A model generated the notes under the pieces. It had not been told where the DNA came from. It made no database searches and saw nothing but the letters and a program-made list of their open reading frames with translations. From positions 1 through 16,403 of the forward strand of contig JAUVIG010000036.1 in NCBI GenBank assembly GCA_030592825.1: DNA of 16,403 nucleotides. The letters run 5' to 3'. Both the position numbers and the translations under genes were made by a program. Source of the DNA: Chlorobiota bacterium. Lineage in GTDB: Bacteria; Bacteroidota; Bacteroidia; Bacteroidales; JAADGE01. This document shows positions 5,799-13,651 of this stretch, in pieces (position 1 is the stretch's first letter; each line of letters opens with the position of its first letter).

Positions 5799-7001
5799 TT
5801 ATTTGTTCACAAAGCCTAAGCACATATCATATATCTTTATAATATGAGTAACTGTATTTTTCCAACTGTAATTTTTCCTTACATAGTCAAGTATTTTTTG
5901 TTTGTTTTGATTTTTAAAATCTGCATTCAATAACTTTATAACTTTACCGGCTAATGTTTTATAATCTCCGGGTTCAATTTTTGAACCTACATTCTCATTT
6001 ATAATTGTTTTAAAACCGCCGGTATTTCCGGCAATAACCGGTGTTCCGCATGCCAATGATTCAACGGCAACAAGTCCGAAGGGTTCAAAGTTTGAAGGCA
6101 GGACAGCAATATTTGCCAAGTTAAACAGATGAACCATTTGTGAATGTGTTTGATTTTCGATAAAGTGAATGTCTTTAATATCAAGTTCTTTTGCCAACTT
6201 CACATGGGATTCTTTAAGAGAACCGTCCCCTGCAAGAATTGTAATCGGATTAATTTCAGATTCATTATAGATTTTTGCAGCTTTAATAAGAGTATCTAAT
6301 CCTTTTTGAGGAGTCATTCTTCCGCCGAAGAAAACTATCGGCCTGTCGGTCGGCTGTATCGAATAAGACTTAAGTAATTCATTTTTGTTCAGACTTATTG
6401 GTGTAAATACTTCTGTATCAGTTCCGCTGTTTACGATTGTAATATCATCATCTGTTAAACCATATGTCTCAATTGCTTGGTCTTTTTCTTTTTGAGTCAG
6501 TGCCATTATTTTTTTTGCACCTTTTAATCCTTTTAATACTTCTTCTTGATATTGCTGAAATTCATTAAAGGCATAATATTCTGTTCCGTGTAAAGTAATA
6601 ACATAAGGTATATTGTATTCTGAAACAATTGATGAAATTATCCAACCATGGTGAATATGTATAAGGTCAGGTTTAAATGTTTTAATGTTTTCTGCAATTT
6701 TTTTTCTGAAAGCTTCTGTATATTCTTTTCTTTCAGCTTTGCTTAAATCACCGAATTGTTTGCCTTTGCTTAACGGATGAGATGCAAAAACCGGAAAATC
6801 AAAATTAACTTGAAAAGAACTTGAATTCCCCTTATTAAACAAAACAGCATCAACCGGATATGGCTTGTCCGGTATTTTATGGTCAGAACAAAATACATTA
6901 ACTTCGTTGCCTCTTTTTATAAGTTCCTTTGCAAGCAAATCTACATAGATACCTGTTCCTGCACCCATTAAAGGGAAGTGCATCATTTGACTTATTCTCA
7001 T
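5799..7001 (-). CDS. glycosyltransferase family 4 (GT-B fold)
   Basis: A 400-aa retaining glycosyltransferase, probably transferring a sugar from a nucleotide-sugar donor to a surface glycan or glycolipid at the cytoplasmic face of the membrane. The N-terminal Rossmann half has a glycine-rich loop (GAGTGIYV at 13-20), HIHHGW at 115-120 and THGTEYY around 137-143. The C-terminal half has the typical GGRMTPQKG (226-234), LAGDG at 256-260, and the donor-binding E-x7-E motif with E306 and E314 (NFEPFGLVAVESLACGTPV). Length and both domains are normal for the family. The start places the first beta strand (MRISQMMHF) at the N-terminus as expected. It is last in a minus-strand run, 279 bp downstream of the enoyl-CoA hydratase start, so it may have its own promoter. 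Donor and acceptor cannot be told from sequence. Confidence 0.88.
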   Translation of the reverse strand: MRISQMMHFPLMGAGTGIYVDLLAKELIKRGNEVNVFCSDHKIPDKPYPVDAVLFNKGNSSSFQVNFDFPVFASHPLSKGKQFGDLSKAERKEYTEAFRKKIAENIKTFKPDLIHIHHGWIISSIVSEYNIPYVITLHGTEYYAFNEFQQYQEEVLKGLKGAKKIMALTQKEKDQAIETYGLTDDDITIVNSGTDTEVFTPISLNKNELLKSYSIQPTDRPIVFFGGRMTPQKGLDTLIKAAKIYNESEINPITILAGDGSLKESHVKLAKELDIKDIHFIENQTHSQMVHLFNLANIAVLPSNFEPFGLVAVESLACGTPVIAGNTGGFKTIINENVGSKIEPGDYKTLAGKVIKLLNADFKNQNKQKILDYVRKNYSWKNTVTHIIKIYDMCLGFVNK

Positions 7002-7280
7002 GTTTTTTGAAACTTAAAAATTTAATATTTTACAAAACGAATATAAAAACCTTTTTAATATTGCGATGCTTAAAGATTTTTTACACGTAGAGTTGAGTTT
7101 ACACCGAAAAAAATTGAAGCCGCGAATTCACGAATAAAAACACTGATAAATATCCGCAAGCAAATTGTTTGTTTCATGGTAATCAGGCTGTTATACGGAG
7201 CGTGTTTTCATTCAGATACAGCTCAATGAATACTGATTAATTTAACTGTTTTTCAATTAAGAAACTTTTAATAATTTGTT

Positions 7281-8060
7281 TTATTTTCCCGGAAAGTCAG
7301 CTTTACGTTTATTCATAAAAGCATCTGTGCCTTCTTTAAAATCTTCAGTTCCGAAACATTTTCCGAATTCTTCAACTTCGGTATTAAAACCGTCAATACC
7401 GTCAGTATAGTAAGCATCTACACATTTAATAACTCCTGCAACTGCAACCGGCGATTGTTTAATTACAGATTTTAACAGTTCTTCTGCTTTGCTGATTAAT
7501 TCATCTTGAGTAACAACATAGTTAACTAATCCCAAATTCAGAGCTTCATCAGCTTTAATCATTGCTCCGGTCATTAACAGTTCCAAAGATTTGCCTTTAC
7601 CTACCAGTTGTGTAAGACGTTGTGTACCTGCATATCCGGGTGTAACACCAAGACTGACTTCGGGTTGTCCGAAACGAGCATTATCAGATGCAAGTCTGAT
7701 GTGGCAAGCCATTGCCAATTCTAATCCGCCGCCGAGAGCAAAACCGTTTACAGCAGCAATCACAGGTTTATTGAAGGTCTCAATTATTTTAAAAATTTGT
7801 TGACCGTCAGCTGACAGCTCTTTACCTTCTTCGACATTAAAATGTGCAAATTCCTTTATATCTGCACCCGCCGCAAAAGCTTTCTCTCCTGAACCTGTTA
7901 TTATAACACCTTTAACTTCATCTGTTACTGCAAGATTTGTCATGATATGTTCAAGCTCTGCAAAAACAGCTTTGTTTAAAGCATTTAATTGTTTAGGACG
8001 GTTTAATGTTACAGTTAAAATACTGTCTTTAATTTCTGTTAAGATATTCTCGTAGTTCAT
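7281..8060 (-). CDS. enoyl-CoA hydratase (crotonase family)
   Basis: A 259-aa enzyme, the usual length for a single-domain hydratase, expected to add water across the double bond of short 2-enoyl-CoA esters in the cytoplasm (fatty acid oxidation or butyryl-CoA metabolism). The CoA-binding and oxyanion-hole segments are present: FAAGADIKEF at 62-71 and NGFALGGGLELA at 105-116. Both catalytic glutamates of true hydratases are in place, E114 (GGLEL) and E134 (GQPEVSLGVTPGYAGTQRL). This argues for a working hydratase rather than an isomerase or other crotonase, though substrate length is not determined. It starts 34 bp after the nucleotidyltransferase stop and is probably co-transcribed with it. 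No thiolase, 3-hydroxyacyl-CoA or acyl-CoA dehydrogenase gene is in the window. Confidence 0.9.
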   Translation of the reverse strand: MNYENILTEIKDSILTVTLNRPKQLNALNKAVFAELEHIMTNLAVTDEVKGVIITGSGEKAFAAGADIKEFAHFNVEEGKELSADGQQIFKIIETFNKPVIAAVNGFALGGGLELAMACHIRLASDNARFGQPEVSLGVTPGYAGTQRLTQLVGKGKSLELLMTGAMIKADEALNLGLVNYVVTQDELISKAEELLKSVIKQSPVAVAGVIKCVDAYYTDGIDGFNTEVEEFGKCFGTEDFKEGTDAFMNKRKADFPGK

Positions 8061-8094
8061 GTTTATTAGTTTATATATTGTTTAGTATCCCGAT

Positions 8095-8403
8095 TCATAT
8101 TTCAATACCGGTTTTTACAGCTTGTCTTATAATATGACCTTTAATGTTTTTTTTCTTTTCAAAATCTTTTCTGTTTTGAATAATAATATCTGCCGGAATT
8201 TTTTGTTCGGCAAGTTTTTTTCTGATTATTGATTGATATTGTCTTTTTTCTTTAATATTTAATTCTTTTTCTGTTATTACAATAAAATCAAAATCACTAT
8301 CTTCAGAAAAAGTTTTATTTGCTCTTGATCCAAATAATAATATTGTACAAACAGGGAAGAATTGAAACACAGTATTTTTTATTATATCAATGGAAGAAGT
8401 CAT
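8095..8403 (-). CDS. MNT-type nucleotidyltransferase domain protein
   Basis: A 102-aa minimal nucleotidyltransferase of the DNA polymerase beta fold. The signature GSRA (25-28) is followed by DFD with acidic residues D37 and D39 (SEDSDFDF), and a third candidate metal ligand is D72 (ADIIIQ). In the family these coordinate metal and transfer NMP groups; many MNT proteins are antitoxins that AMPylate a HEPN toxin encoded next door. Here no HEPN-like gene is adjacent: upstream (38 bp) is the LuxE-like enzyme and downstream (34 bp) the enoyl-CoA hydratase. Size and motif spacing are normal. The domain call is good. A toxin-antitoxin role is not supported by the context. Confidence 0.8.
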   Translation of the reverse strand: MTSSIDIIKNTVFQFFPVCTILLFGSRANKTFSEDSDFDFIVITEKELNIKEKRQYQSIIRKKLAEQKIPADIIIQNRKDFEKKKNIKGHIIRQAVKTGIEI

Positions 8404-8441
8404 ATTGATTTTAAGATTTATTCAACAAAGATATTAAAAAA

Positions 8442-9425
8442 TCATAACACCATCAAATTACAACCTCTGATATCTGAATTGTCAAACCTCCCTAATACTT
8501 CAAAAGAATCATCGGACTGCTTCTTTCCAAGATCTTTTGTTTCAACAAAAGAACATGAATAAATGTTTGCAAGATCAATGATATTTATTCCGCCGGATTT
8601 ACCGGTTTCGATATAATCGAACGGGTCATTTGTGTCTCTGATTAATATTTTCATCCATGGAGATGTTTTGTAAAGATTATTATTTTTTGAATATGCTTGA
8701 GAGAGCAATTCTGTCATACCGTATTCTGAATGAATATCGGAAAGCCCTGTTGCTGATCTAATTACAGAATGAAATTCTTCTCTGACAATTTCTTTTTTTC
8801 TGCCTTTCATTCCTCCGGTTTCAATAATAGTTGTATGTTTTAATTCAATATTATATTTTTCAAAAAAATCAATCAAAGCAAAACTAACACCGAATAAAAT
8901 TGTTTTTTTATTTCGATTTTCTAAGTCTGTTATTTTTTCAAAAAGTTCCTGATGATTATATAAATAGAATCCGTTATCTTTATTATTACCGATATCCATT
9001 AATTTTTGAACCATATAAATTAATGATGAATCATTTCGTTCCGAATAGGAGGGAAGCAAAGCCAAGAATGTATATTTTTCAGGCTTACCGTAAAATAGAT
9101 TAAATGTTTTAACAAAACTTTCTTCGTATATATTTAAATCTGTAATATAGTGTGAACTTGCAACGAAACCGGTTGTTCCGCTGCTTTTGAAAATCTTTTG
9201 CACTATTCCGGTGCCTGTTATTATTTTATGAGTTTTGAAGAATTCAATCGGTAAAAAAGGAATTTGATCATAGTTCTCAATATTGTTAATATTAACTTTC
9301 AGTTTATCAACATATTCTTTATAGATTTTATTATCTTTATATTGATGATTGAATACTTTGAGGCAAACTTCATTAAATTGTTCTGAACTGTTTATATTAA
9401 ATATCTCCTTTATTAATGAAGTCAT
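8442..9425 (-). CDS. LuxE-like acyl-protein synthetase / adenylate-forming enzyme
   Basis: A 327-aa member of the LuxE/PaaK-related adenylate-forming group, expected to activate a carboxylic acid as acyl-AMP and pass it to a thiol. Visible motifs are the phosphate loop KSSGTTG (80-86), ETGGMKG (202-208), SEYGMTELLSQAY (233-245), ETKDLG (295-300) and the hinge motif GRFDNSDIRGC (312-322). The protein ends six residues after the hinge, so it lacks the mobile C-terminal domain of full-length acyl-CoA synthetases, as LuxE does. C322 sits close to the C-terminus, a position comparable to the acylated cysteine (Cys364) described for Photobacterium LuxE. No luxC or luxD homologue is present, so bioluminescence is not implied. 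It heads a minus-strand run with the nucleotidyltransferase and enoyl-CoA hydratase. Substrate unknown. Confidence 0.8.
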   Translation of the reverse strand: MTSLIKEIFNINSSEQFNEVCLKVFNHQYKDNKIYKEYVDKLKVNINNIENYDQIPFLPIEFFKTHKIITGTGIVQKIFKSSGTTGFVASSHYITDLNIYEESFVKTFNLFYGKPEKYTFLALLPSYSERNDSSLIYMVQKLMDIGNNKDNGFYLYNHQELFEKITDLENRNKKTILFGVSFALIDFFEKYNIELKHTTIIETGGMKGRKKEIVREEFHSVIRSATGLSDIHSEYGMTELLSQAYSKNNNLYKTSPWMKILIRDTNDPFDYIETGKSGGINIIDLANIYSCSFVETKDLGKKQSDDSFEVLGRFDNSDIRGCNLMVL

Positions 9426-9437
9426 AACATTTTTTTA

Positions 9438-9445
9438 CAAAAATA
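9438..9445 (-). promoter_or_regulatory. candidate -7 box (TATTTTTG) for the LuxE-like gene
   Basis: The minus strand reads TATTTTTG, matching the Bacteroidota TAnnTTTG consensus, 12 nt before the ATG at 9425. This would give a very short leader. No good -33 TTG was found at the usual distance, so the call is tentative. Confidence 0.3.
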
Positions 9446-9516
9446 TAAATACTGCCGTTACCGCATAACTTATACAATAATTATTTTACTTATGGCTTTT
9501 AAATACTATTTTAATT

Positions 9517-10275
9517 TTACAAACTCACAACTTCAGAAATTTCTTGTCTTGAAGTAAGTAATATTTCGTATTTATTTTTAAGATGCGAAAAAGTTTCCAA
9601 GGCTAATTCTCGTGTATTATTAACAGCTGAAATATGTGAAAGAAAAATTGTTTTTAGTTGAGGGGAAGCAAATTGTTCAACAAGTTCTATTGCTTGCATA
9701 TTAGATAAATGTCCTTTGGACGAACTTACTCTTTGTTTTAAATGATAGGGATATAAGCCGGTTTGTAACATATCTTCGTCATAATTTGATTCCAAAAATA
9801 CAGCATCACATTTTGAAAATTCATTTTGAAGAGTTTCATCTGCTTCACCGATATCAGTCATAATCCCGATATTTTTATTCCCGATTTCTACTCTGAAACT
9901 GCACGGGTCTATAGCATCATGTTGTTTTGAAAAAGAATGAATTTTTATGTTACCTGTTTCATAAGGCGTTCCCGGTTCAAAAAAAGCAAAATTTTGAGCT
10001 TTGTTTTTATTATAACTTTTATGATAAGTCTTTTTTGTGTAAAATACAGGAATGCCCAATTTATTACTAGTTGACCTTGCACCTTGAATGTGATCCGTAT
10101 GTTCATGAGAAATAAAAATTGCTTTAATTTTATTCTTGTCCAAGCTTGCATCATCTAATCTTTCAATCAGCCTTTTATAATAAATACCAATATCAATTAA
10201 AACAGCTTCATTTTCATTTCCGATGTAATAACAATTTCCGTTGCTTCCGGAAGCTAATGCACAAATTTTTGTCAT
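9517..10275 (-). CDS. metallo-beta-lactamase-fold hydrolase, WalJ/YycJ-like
   Basis: A 252-aa cytoplasmic metal-dependent hydrolase of the RNase Z/YycJ branch, thought to act as a nuclease. The N-terminus MTKICALASGSNGNCYYI is typical of the family. Metal ligands are HEHTDH (H57, H59, D61, H62), H119 and D120 (KQHDAIDP), D141 (MTDIG), H189 (GHLSN) and H214 (LSHIS). SNYDED at 163-168 is also characteristic. An upstream ATG at 10332 would add 19 residues that do not fit the family and would lie upstream of the likely -7 box at 10310-10317, so the internal start is preferred. The gene is divergent from the PpiD-like gene, with 157 bp between starts. The exact substrate is unproven; in Firmicutes the relative lies in the walK operon, which is not the case here. 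Confidence 0.85.
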   Translation of the reverse strand: MTKICALASGSNGNCYYIGNENEAVLIDIGIYYKRLIERLDDASLDKNKIKAIFISHEHTDHIQGARSTSNKLGIPVFYTKKTYHKSYNKNKAQNFAFFEPGTPYETGNIKIHSFSKQHDAIDPCSFRVEIGNKNIGIMTDIGEADETLQNEFSKCDAVFLESNYDEDMLQTGLYPYHLKQRVSSSKGHLSNMQAIELVEQFASPQLKTIFLSHISAVNNTRELALETFSHLKNKYEILLTSRQEISEVVSL

Positions 10276-10309
10276 TTTAAATAATTTTGGATGCAAAGAA
10301 ATAAAAAAA

Positions 10310-10317
10310 CAAAAATA
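10310..10317 (-). promoter_or_regulatory. candidate -7 box for the MBL-fold gene
   Basis: The minus strand reads TATTTTTG, an exact match to TAnnTTTG, 34 nt before the preferred ATG at 10275. A longer protein starting at 10332 would begin upstream of it, which supports the shorter start. No strong -33 element was seen. Confidence 0.45.
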
Positions 10318-10383
10318 TATGGATATTTTCAAATCTAAATTGGCATAATTTAACGTATTAAATTTATTCTTAAAGAATTTTTA

Positions 10384-10391
10384 TATATTTG
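10384..10391 (+). promoter_or_regulatory. candidate -7 box for the PpiD-like gene
   Basis: TATATTTG matches the Bacteroidota TAnnTTTG consensus and lies 41 nt before the ATG at 10433, a normal distance. The -33 region is AT-rich without a clear TTTG. It is back to back with the minus-strand box at 10310-10317. Confidence 0.5.
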
Positions 10392-10432
10392 CAAACTCAA
10401 AATTTTGAACTAAAAAAATATAATAATTAGAA

Positions 10433-12514
10433 ATGGCTACATTACAGAAAATTAGGAACAGAGGACCGGTAATTGCTATTGTAATAGGTATTGCTTTGTT
10501 AGCTTTTTTATTAGGAGATGTCAGTAAACTTTTTTCAGGAAAAGAACAGAGTCTTGCAGAAATAAACGGTACCGCAGTTTCTATTCAAGAATATCAAACT
10601 CGATATAAGAATTACGAGGAGGGGATGAAACTTCTTACAGGAGACCAAACAATAAATCAAGAAAATCAAAAATTTATTAAAAGCCAAGTTTGGGATAAAA
10701 TTGTAAAAAATTATACTCTTTCAGGAACTTATGACGATCTTGGTATTGATGTCAGTAATCAGGAATTGGCAAAAATTATCAGTGGAGAAAATATTCAAAC
10801 AGGAATTGACCCTTTAACGAGACAAGTTTTTTCTGATCCGAATACAGGACAGTTTAGTCCGCAAAGGGCAGTTAATTTTTTCTCAAATGCAAATCAAACT
10901 CCTGAAGGTGCACAAATTGCTTTGTTTCTTGAGCAAGAATTAAAGGATAACAGAAAATTTACAAAATACTTATCTTTGATTTCAAAAGGAATTAATATTA
11001 CAAATTTTGAGGCTAAAATGCTATATAAAGAAAGAGTTGAAATGGTTGATTTTGACTATAGCGTAAAAAGATATGCTTCTGTTTCTGACAGTACTGTTGC
11101 TGTTACAGATGACGAATTAGAAAATTATTACGATTCTCATAAAGACGAATATGATCAAGAAGATTCAAGAGATATTGCTTATATAGTTTATAATGTAATC
11201 CCTTCTGAAGCTGATAAGCTGGTTACCTTACAAGATTTGGAATATTATAAAGTAGATTTTGCACAAATCAGTATCGATTCTACTCAAGATGAAATTATTG
11301 ATTGGGTAAATGCAAATTCTCAAACACCTTTTAATTTTATTCATTTATCGCTTGAAGAACTTGGTGATACTTCGTTATTTTATGCAAATCCTGATTCTCT
11401 GATTGGACCTGTATATGAAAACGGAAGTTATGTGATGAGACGTGTTTTCGACAGAGTAATTATACCTGATACCGTTGAAGCACGACATATTTTAATTCGT
11501 CCTGACGGACAAGTAATTGCCAATATGGACAGAGCAAAAGAAATTGCCGACAGTTTACATACTTTAATTAAAAACGGTGAAGATTTTGCAGAACTTGCAA
11601 AAAATAATTCGGTTGACGGTTCTGCTCAAAAAGGCGGAGATCTCGGGAAATTTACTGAAGGTCAAATGCCTCGTGAAATAAGCGATGCATGTTTCTATGG
11701 AAAAGTTGGAGATATTCTTATTGTTGAAGGTCAATTTGGAATAAGTTTAATTGAAATTACTGATCAAAGTAAAGATAAAAAAGAAAAAGTAAGATTAGCA
11801 ATAGTATCCAATCAAGTCAGACCGGGTAATAATACAATTAGTGAGTATTTTGCTAAGGCCAGAGACATTGCAGTAACATCAGATAACAGTATTGAAAAGT
11901 TTGATGAATTAGTTGAAAAAGAAGGTTTAACAAAAAGAATTGCAACAGATATTACACCGGAAACAGAAGTTATTGCAGGAATTGAAAATCCCGCACCCAT
12001 TATTAATTGGATATATAAAGATGTTGATGAAGGAAGTGTTTCATCACCTTTCCAAGACGGAGATTTTTTTTATGTTGTCGTTATTACAGAAATAAGAGAA
12101 GAAGGCATTGCACCTTTTGAGCAAGTAAAAGAAAAAATTACTGCCGAAGTTATAAAAGATAAAAAAGGTGAAATGTTTGCAAACGAAATGAAAAGTATTA
12201 ATACGTTTGAAAAGAATGCAAAAAATATAAGCTTCTCATCTTCTCGTCTTAATGATGACGGAATTGAATATGCTGTTATTTCAACAGCTTCACTTTATGA
12301 AAAAGATAAGATTTCTGAACCGATAATAGGAGAAAACGGTGTTTATGTAATAAAAGTTACTTCAAAAACAGGTGTTGATAATATTGAGGATATTGATGTT
12401 TCTAATGATAAAAATAATGCTTTAAGAAGGCTTCTTTTCAGAGTTAACAGAGAAGCTTTTGAAGCCTTAAAAGAAGCCTCTGATGTTGTTGATAACAGAC
12501 ACATGTTTTTTTAA
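10433..12514 (+). CDS. ppiD: PpiD/SurA-like membrane-anchored peptidyl-prolyl isomerase
   Basis: A 693-aa periplasmic folding factor anchored in the inner membrane. It has a short basic N-terminus (MATLQKIRNRG) and a single membrane segment at about 12-29 with no cleavage site. A SurA/PpiD-type helical chaperone region covers about 40-240, and one parvulin (PPIC) domain covers about 348-445 (VEARHILIRPDG, EDFAELAKNNSVDGSAQKGGDLGKF, GQMPREISDACF, GQFGISLIEI). A long C-terminal region of about 250 residues follows. Length is normal for Bacteroidota PpiD-like proteins, which are longer than E. coli PpiD (623 aa). Isomerase activity is likely since the core parvulin motifs are kept. It is expected to help outer-membrane and secreted proteins fold, which fits a cell with type IX cargo. 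It has its own promoter box at 10384-10391 and a terminator at 12536-12570, so it is probably monocistronic. Confidence 0.9.
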   Translation: MATLQKIRNRGPVIAIVIGIALLAFLLGDVSKLFSGKEQSLAEINGTAVSIQEYQTRYKNYEEGMKLLTGDQTINQENQKFIKSQVWDKIVKNYTLSGTYDDLGIDVSNQELAKIISGENIQTGIDPLTRQVFSDPNTGQFSPQRAVNFFSNANQTPEGAQIALFLEQELKDNRKFTKYLSLISKGINITNFEAKMLYKERVEMVDFDYSVKRYASVSDSTVAVTDDELENYYDSHKDEYDQEDSRDIAYIVYNVIPSEADKLVTLQDLEYYKVDFAQISIDSTQDEIIDWVNANSQTPFNFIHLSLEELGDTSLFYANPDSLIGPVYENGSYVMRRVFDRVIIPDTVEARHILIRPDGQVIANMDRAKEIADSLHTLIKNGEDFAELAKNNSVDGSAQKGGDLGKFTEGQMPREISDACFYGKVGDILIVEGQFGISLIEITDQSKDKKEKVRLAIVSNQVRPGNNTISEYFAKARDIAVTSDNSIEKFDELVEKEGLTKRIATDITPETEVIAGIENPAPIINWIYKDVDEGSVSSPFQDGDFFYVVVITEIREEGIAPFEQVKEKITAEVIKDKKGEMFANEMKSINTFEKNAKNISFSSSRLNDDGIEYAVISTASLYEKDKISEPIIGENGVYVIKVTSKTGVDNIEDIDVSNDKNNALRRLLFRVNREAFEALKEASDVVDNRHMFF

Positions 12515-12535
12515 ACATTATATACAATTTCATGA

Positions 12536-12570
12536 AAAAGAGAGATGTTTAAAAGAGCATCTTTTTTTTT
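12536..12570 (+). terminator. intrinsic terminator after the PpiD-like gene
   Basis: AGATG (12543-12547) pairs with CATCT (12558-12562) around a 10-nt loop, extended by A/T pairing of the preceding A-run (12535-12539) with the T-run of nine (12562-12570). It begins about 20 nt after the stop codon. Confidence 0.65.
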
Positions 12571-12624
12571 GATCTGTTTTTCTGATGTTTTAATATAAAG
12601 TTACAAGTTTCAAAAGTTTTAAAT

Positions 12625-13644
12625 TTGTTGTTTACAAGTTCACATATTATACCCAAAGTATCTGTAATATTACCTTTTTATAATGCAGAAAAAACTTTAA
12701 AAAGAAGTGTAAATTCTGTTTTAAATCAAACATTTACTGATTTTGAATTAATCTTGGTCAATAATAATTCTACTGATAAGAGTCTGAAAATTGCATCCCT
12801 GTTTGAAAAAAAAGATACTCGTGTTAAATTATTGAACGAAAAAAAACAAGGTGTTGTTTTTGCAACTCAAAAGGGCTTTAATATTTCCGATGCAGATATA
12901 ATTGCAAGGGCAGATGCCGATGATGTTTGGCATAAAGATAAACTAATGCTTCAATTTAATTTTTTAACAGAAAATCCTGATATTGATGTTATCAGTTGTT
13001 GTGTTAATTATATCGGAGATATTAAGAATGACGGTATGTTGACATATGTTAATGAAACAAATCAATATTTAACACATAAAGAAATTATATTAAACCGGTT
13101 TTCGGAATTGCAAGTGATAAATCCGACATTGATGTTCAAGAAAGAAATTGCTTTAAAATATGGGCTCTACAGAGACGATGATTTTCCGGAAGACTATGAG
13201 ATGTTTCTAAGATGGGCTGAAAACGGAGTTAAGTATCATAAGTTACCGGAAATTTTGCTTGATTGGTATGATTCGGAAACTCGACTGACTCGTACGGATA
13301 AACGTTATTCTTTTGAAGCATTTTATAAAATAAAATCATCATTTTTATATCGTTATTTGAAAGAGAATAATCCGTTTTTCCCGAATATTGTTGTTTGGGG
13401 CGCAGGAAAAAGAACAAAAAAACGAACGAAGTATATTAAAAATTTGGGCATTAATATTAAGTATTTTATTGATGTAGATGAGAAGAAAATCAACGATAAA
13501 GAAGTTATTTTTTATAAAAATATCCCTGATAAAGAACAAATTTATATTGTTAGTTTTGTCAATAATCGCGGGATGAGATTAGAAATTAAAGATTATTTAC
13601 TTTCAAGAAATTATATTGAAGGAGAACACTTTATTATTGCTTAA
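12625..13644 (+). CDS. glycosyltransferase family 2 with C-terminal Rossmann-like extension
   Basis: A 339-aa protein. Residues 11-220 form a GT-A domain of family 2: VSVILPFYNAEKTL (12-25), LVNNNSTD (44-51), the metal-binding DADD (97-100) in IARADADDVW, and the acid region EDYEMFLRW (189-197). This is expected to transfer a sugar from a nucleotide donor in surface polysaccharide synthesis. Residues 254-339 are an added segment starting NIVVWGAGKRTKK (254-266), a dinucleotide-fold-like glycine turn, followed by alternating strands and helices (INIKYFIDVDEKK, YIVSFVNN). Its role is unknown. No ATG precedes the first strand: the frame is open from 12586 and the only usable starts are TTG at 12625 or 12628, so a non-ATG start is inferred. 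It lies 110 bp after the PpiD-like gene beyond a terminator, and converges with the amidohydrolase, with 7 bp between stops. Confidence 0.82.
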   Translation: MLFTSSHIIPKVSVILPFYNAEKTLKRSVNSVLNQTFTDFELILVNNNSTDKSLKIASLFEKKDTRVKLLNEKKQGVVFATQKGFNISDADIIARADADDVWHKDKLMLQFNFLTENPDIDVISCCVNYIGDIKNDGMLTYVNETNQYLTHKEIILNRFSELQVINPTLMFKKEIALKYGLYRDDDFPEDYEMFLRWAENGVKYHKLPEILLDWYDSETRLTRTDKRYSFEAFYKIKSSFLYRYLKENNPFFPNIVVWGAGKRTKKRTKYIKNLGINIKYFIDVDEKKINDKEVIFYKNIPDKEQIYIVSFVNNRGMRLEIKDYLLSRNYIEGEHFIIA

Positions 13645-13651
13645 CTTGACA

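Noticed and set aside
7110..7200. GCCGCGAATTCACGAAT-like stretch in the 279-bp gap between the GT4 and enoyl-CoA hydratase genes
   Set aside because: It resembles a decayed copy of a CACGAATT-type intergenic repeat that I recall from other genomes, but no second copy or clear inverted partner is in the window.
8095..8403. MNT/HEPN toxin-antitoxin module
   Set aside because: Only the nucleotidyltransferase is present. Neither neighbour has HEPN features.
8442..9425. Bioluminescence (lux) locus
   Set aside because: Only a LuxE-like enzyme is present. No luciferase, reductase or transferase genes are next to it.
10276..10332. 19-residue N-terminal extension of the MBL-fold protein
   Set aside because: The family begins at the MTKICALASGSNG motif, and a TAnnTTTG box lies between the two candidate starts.
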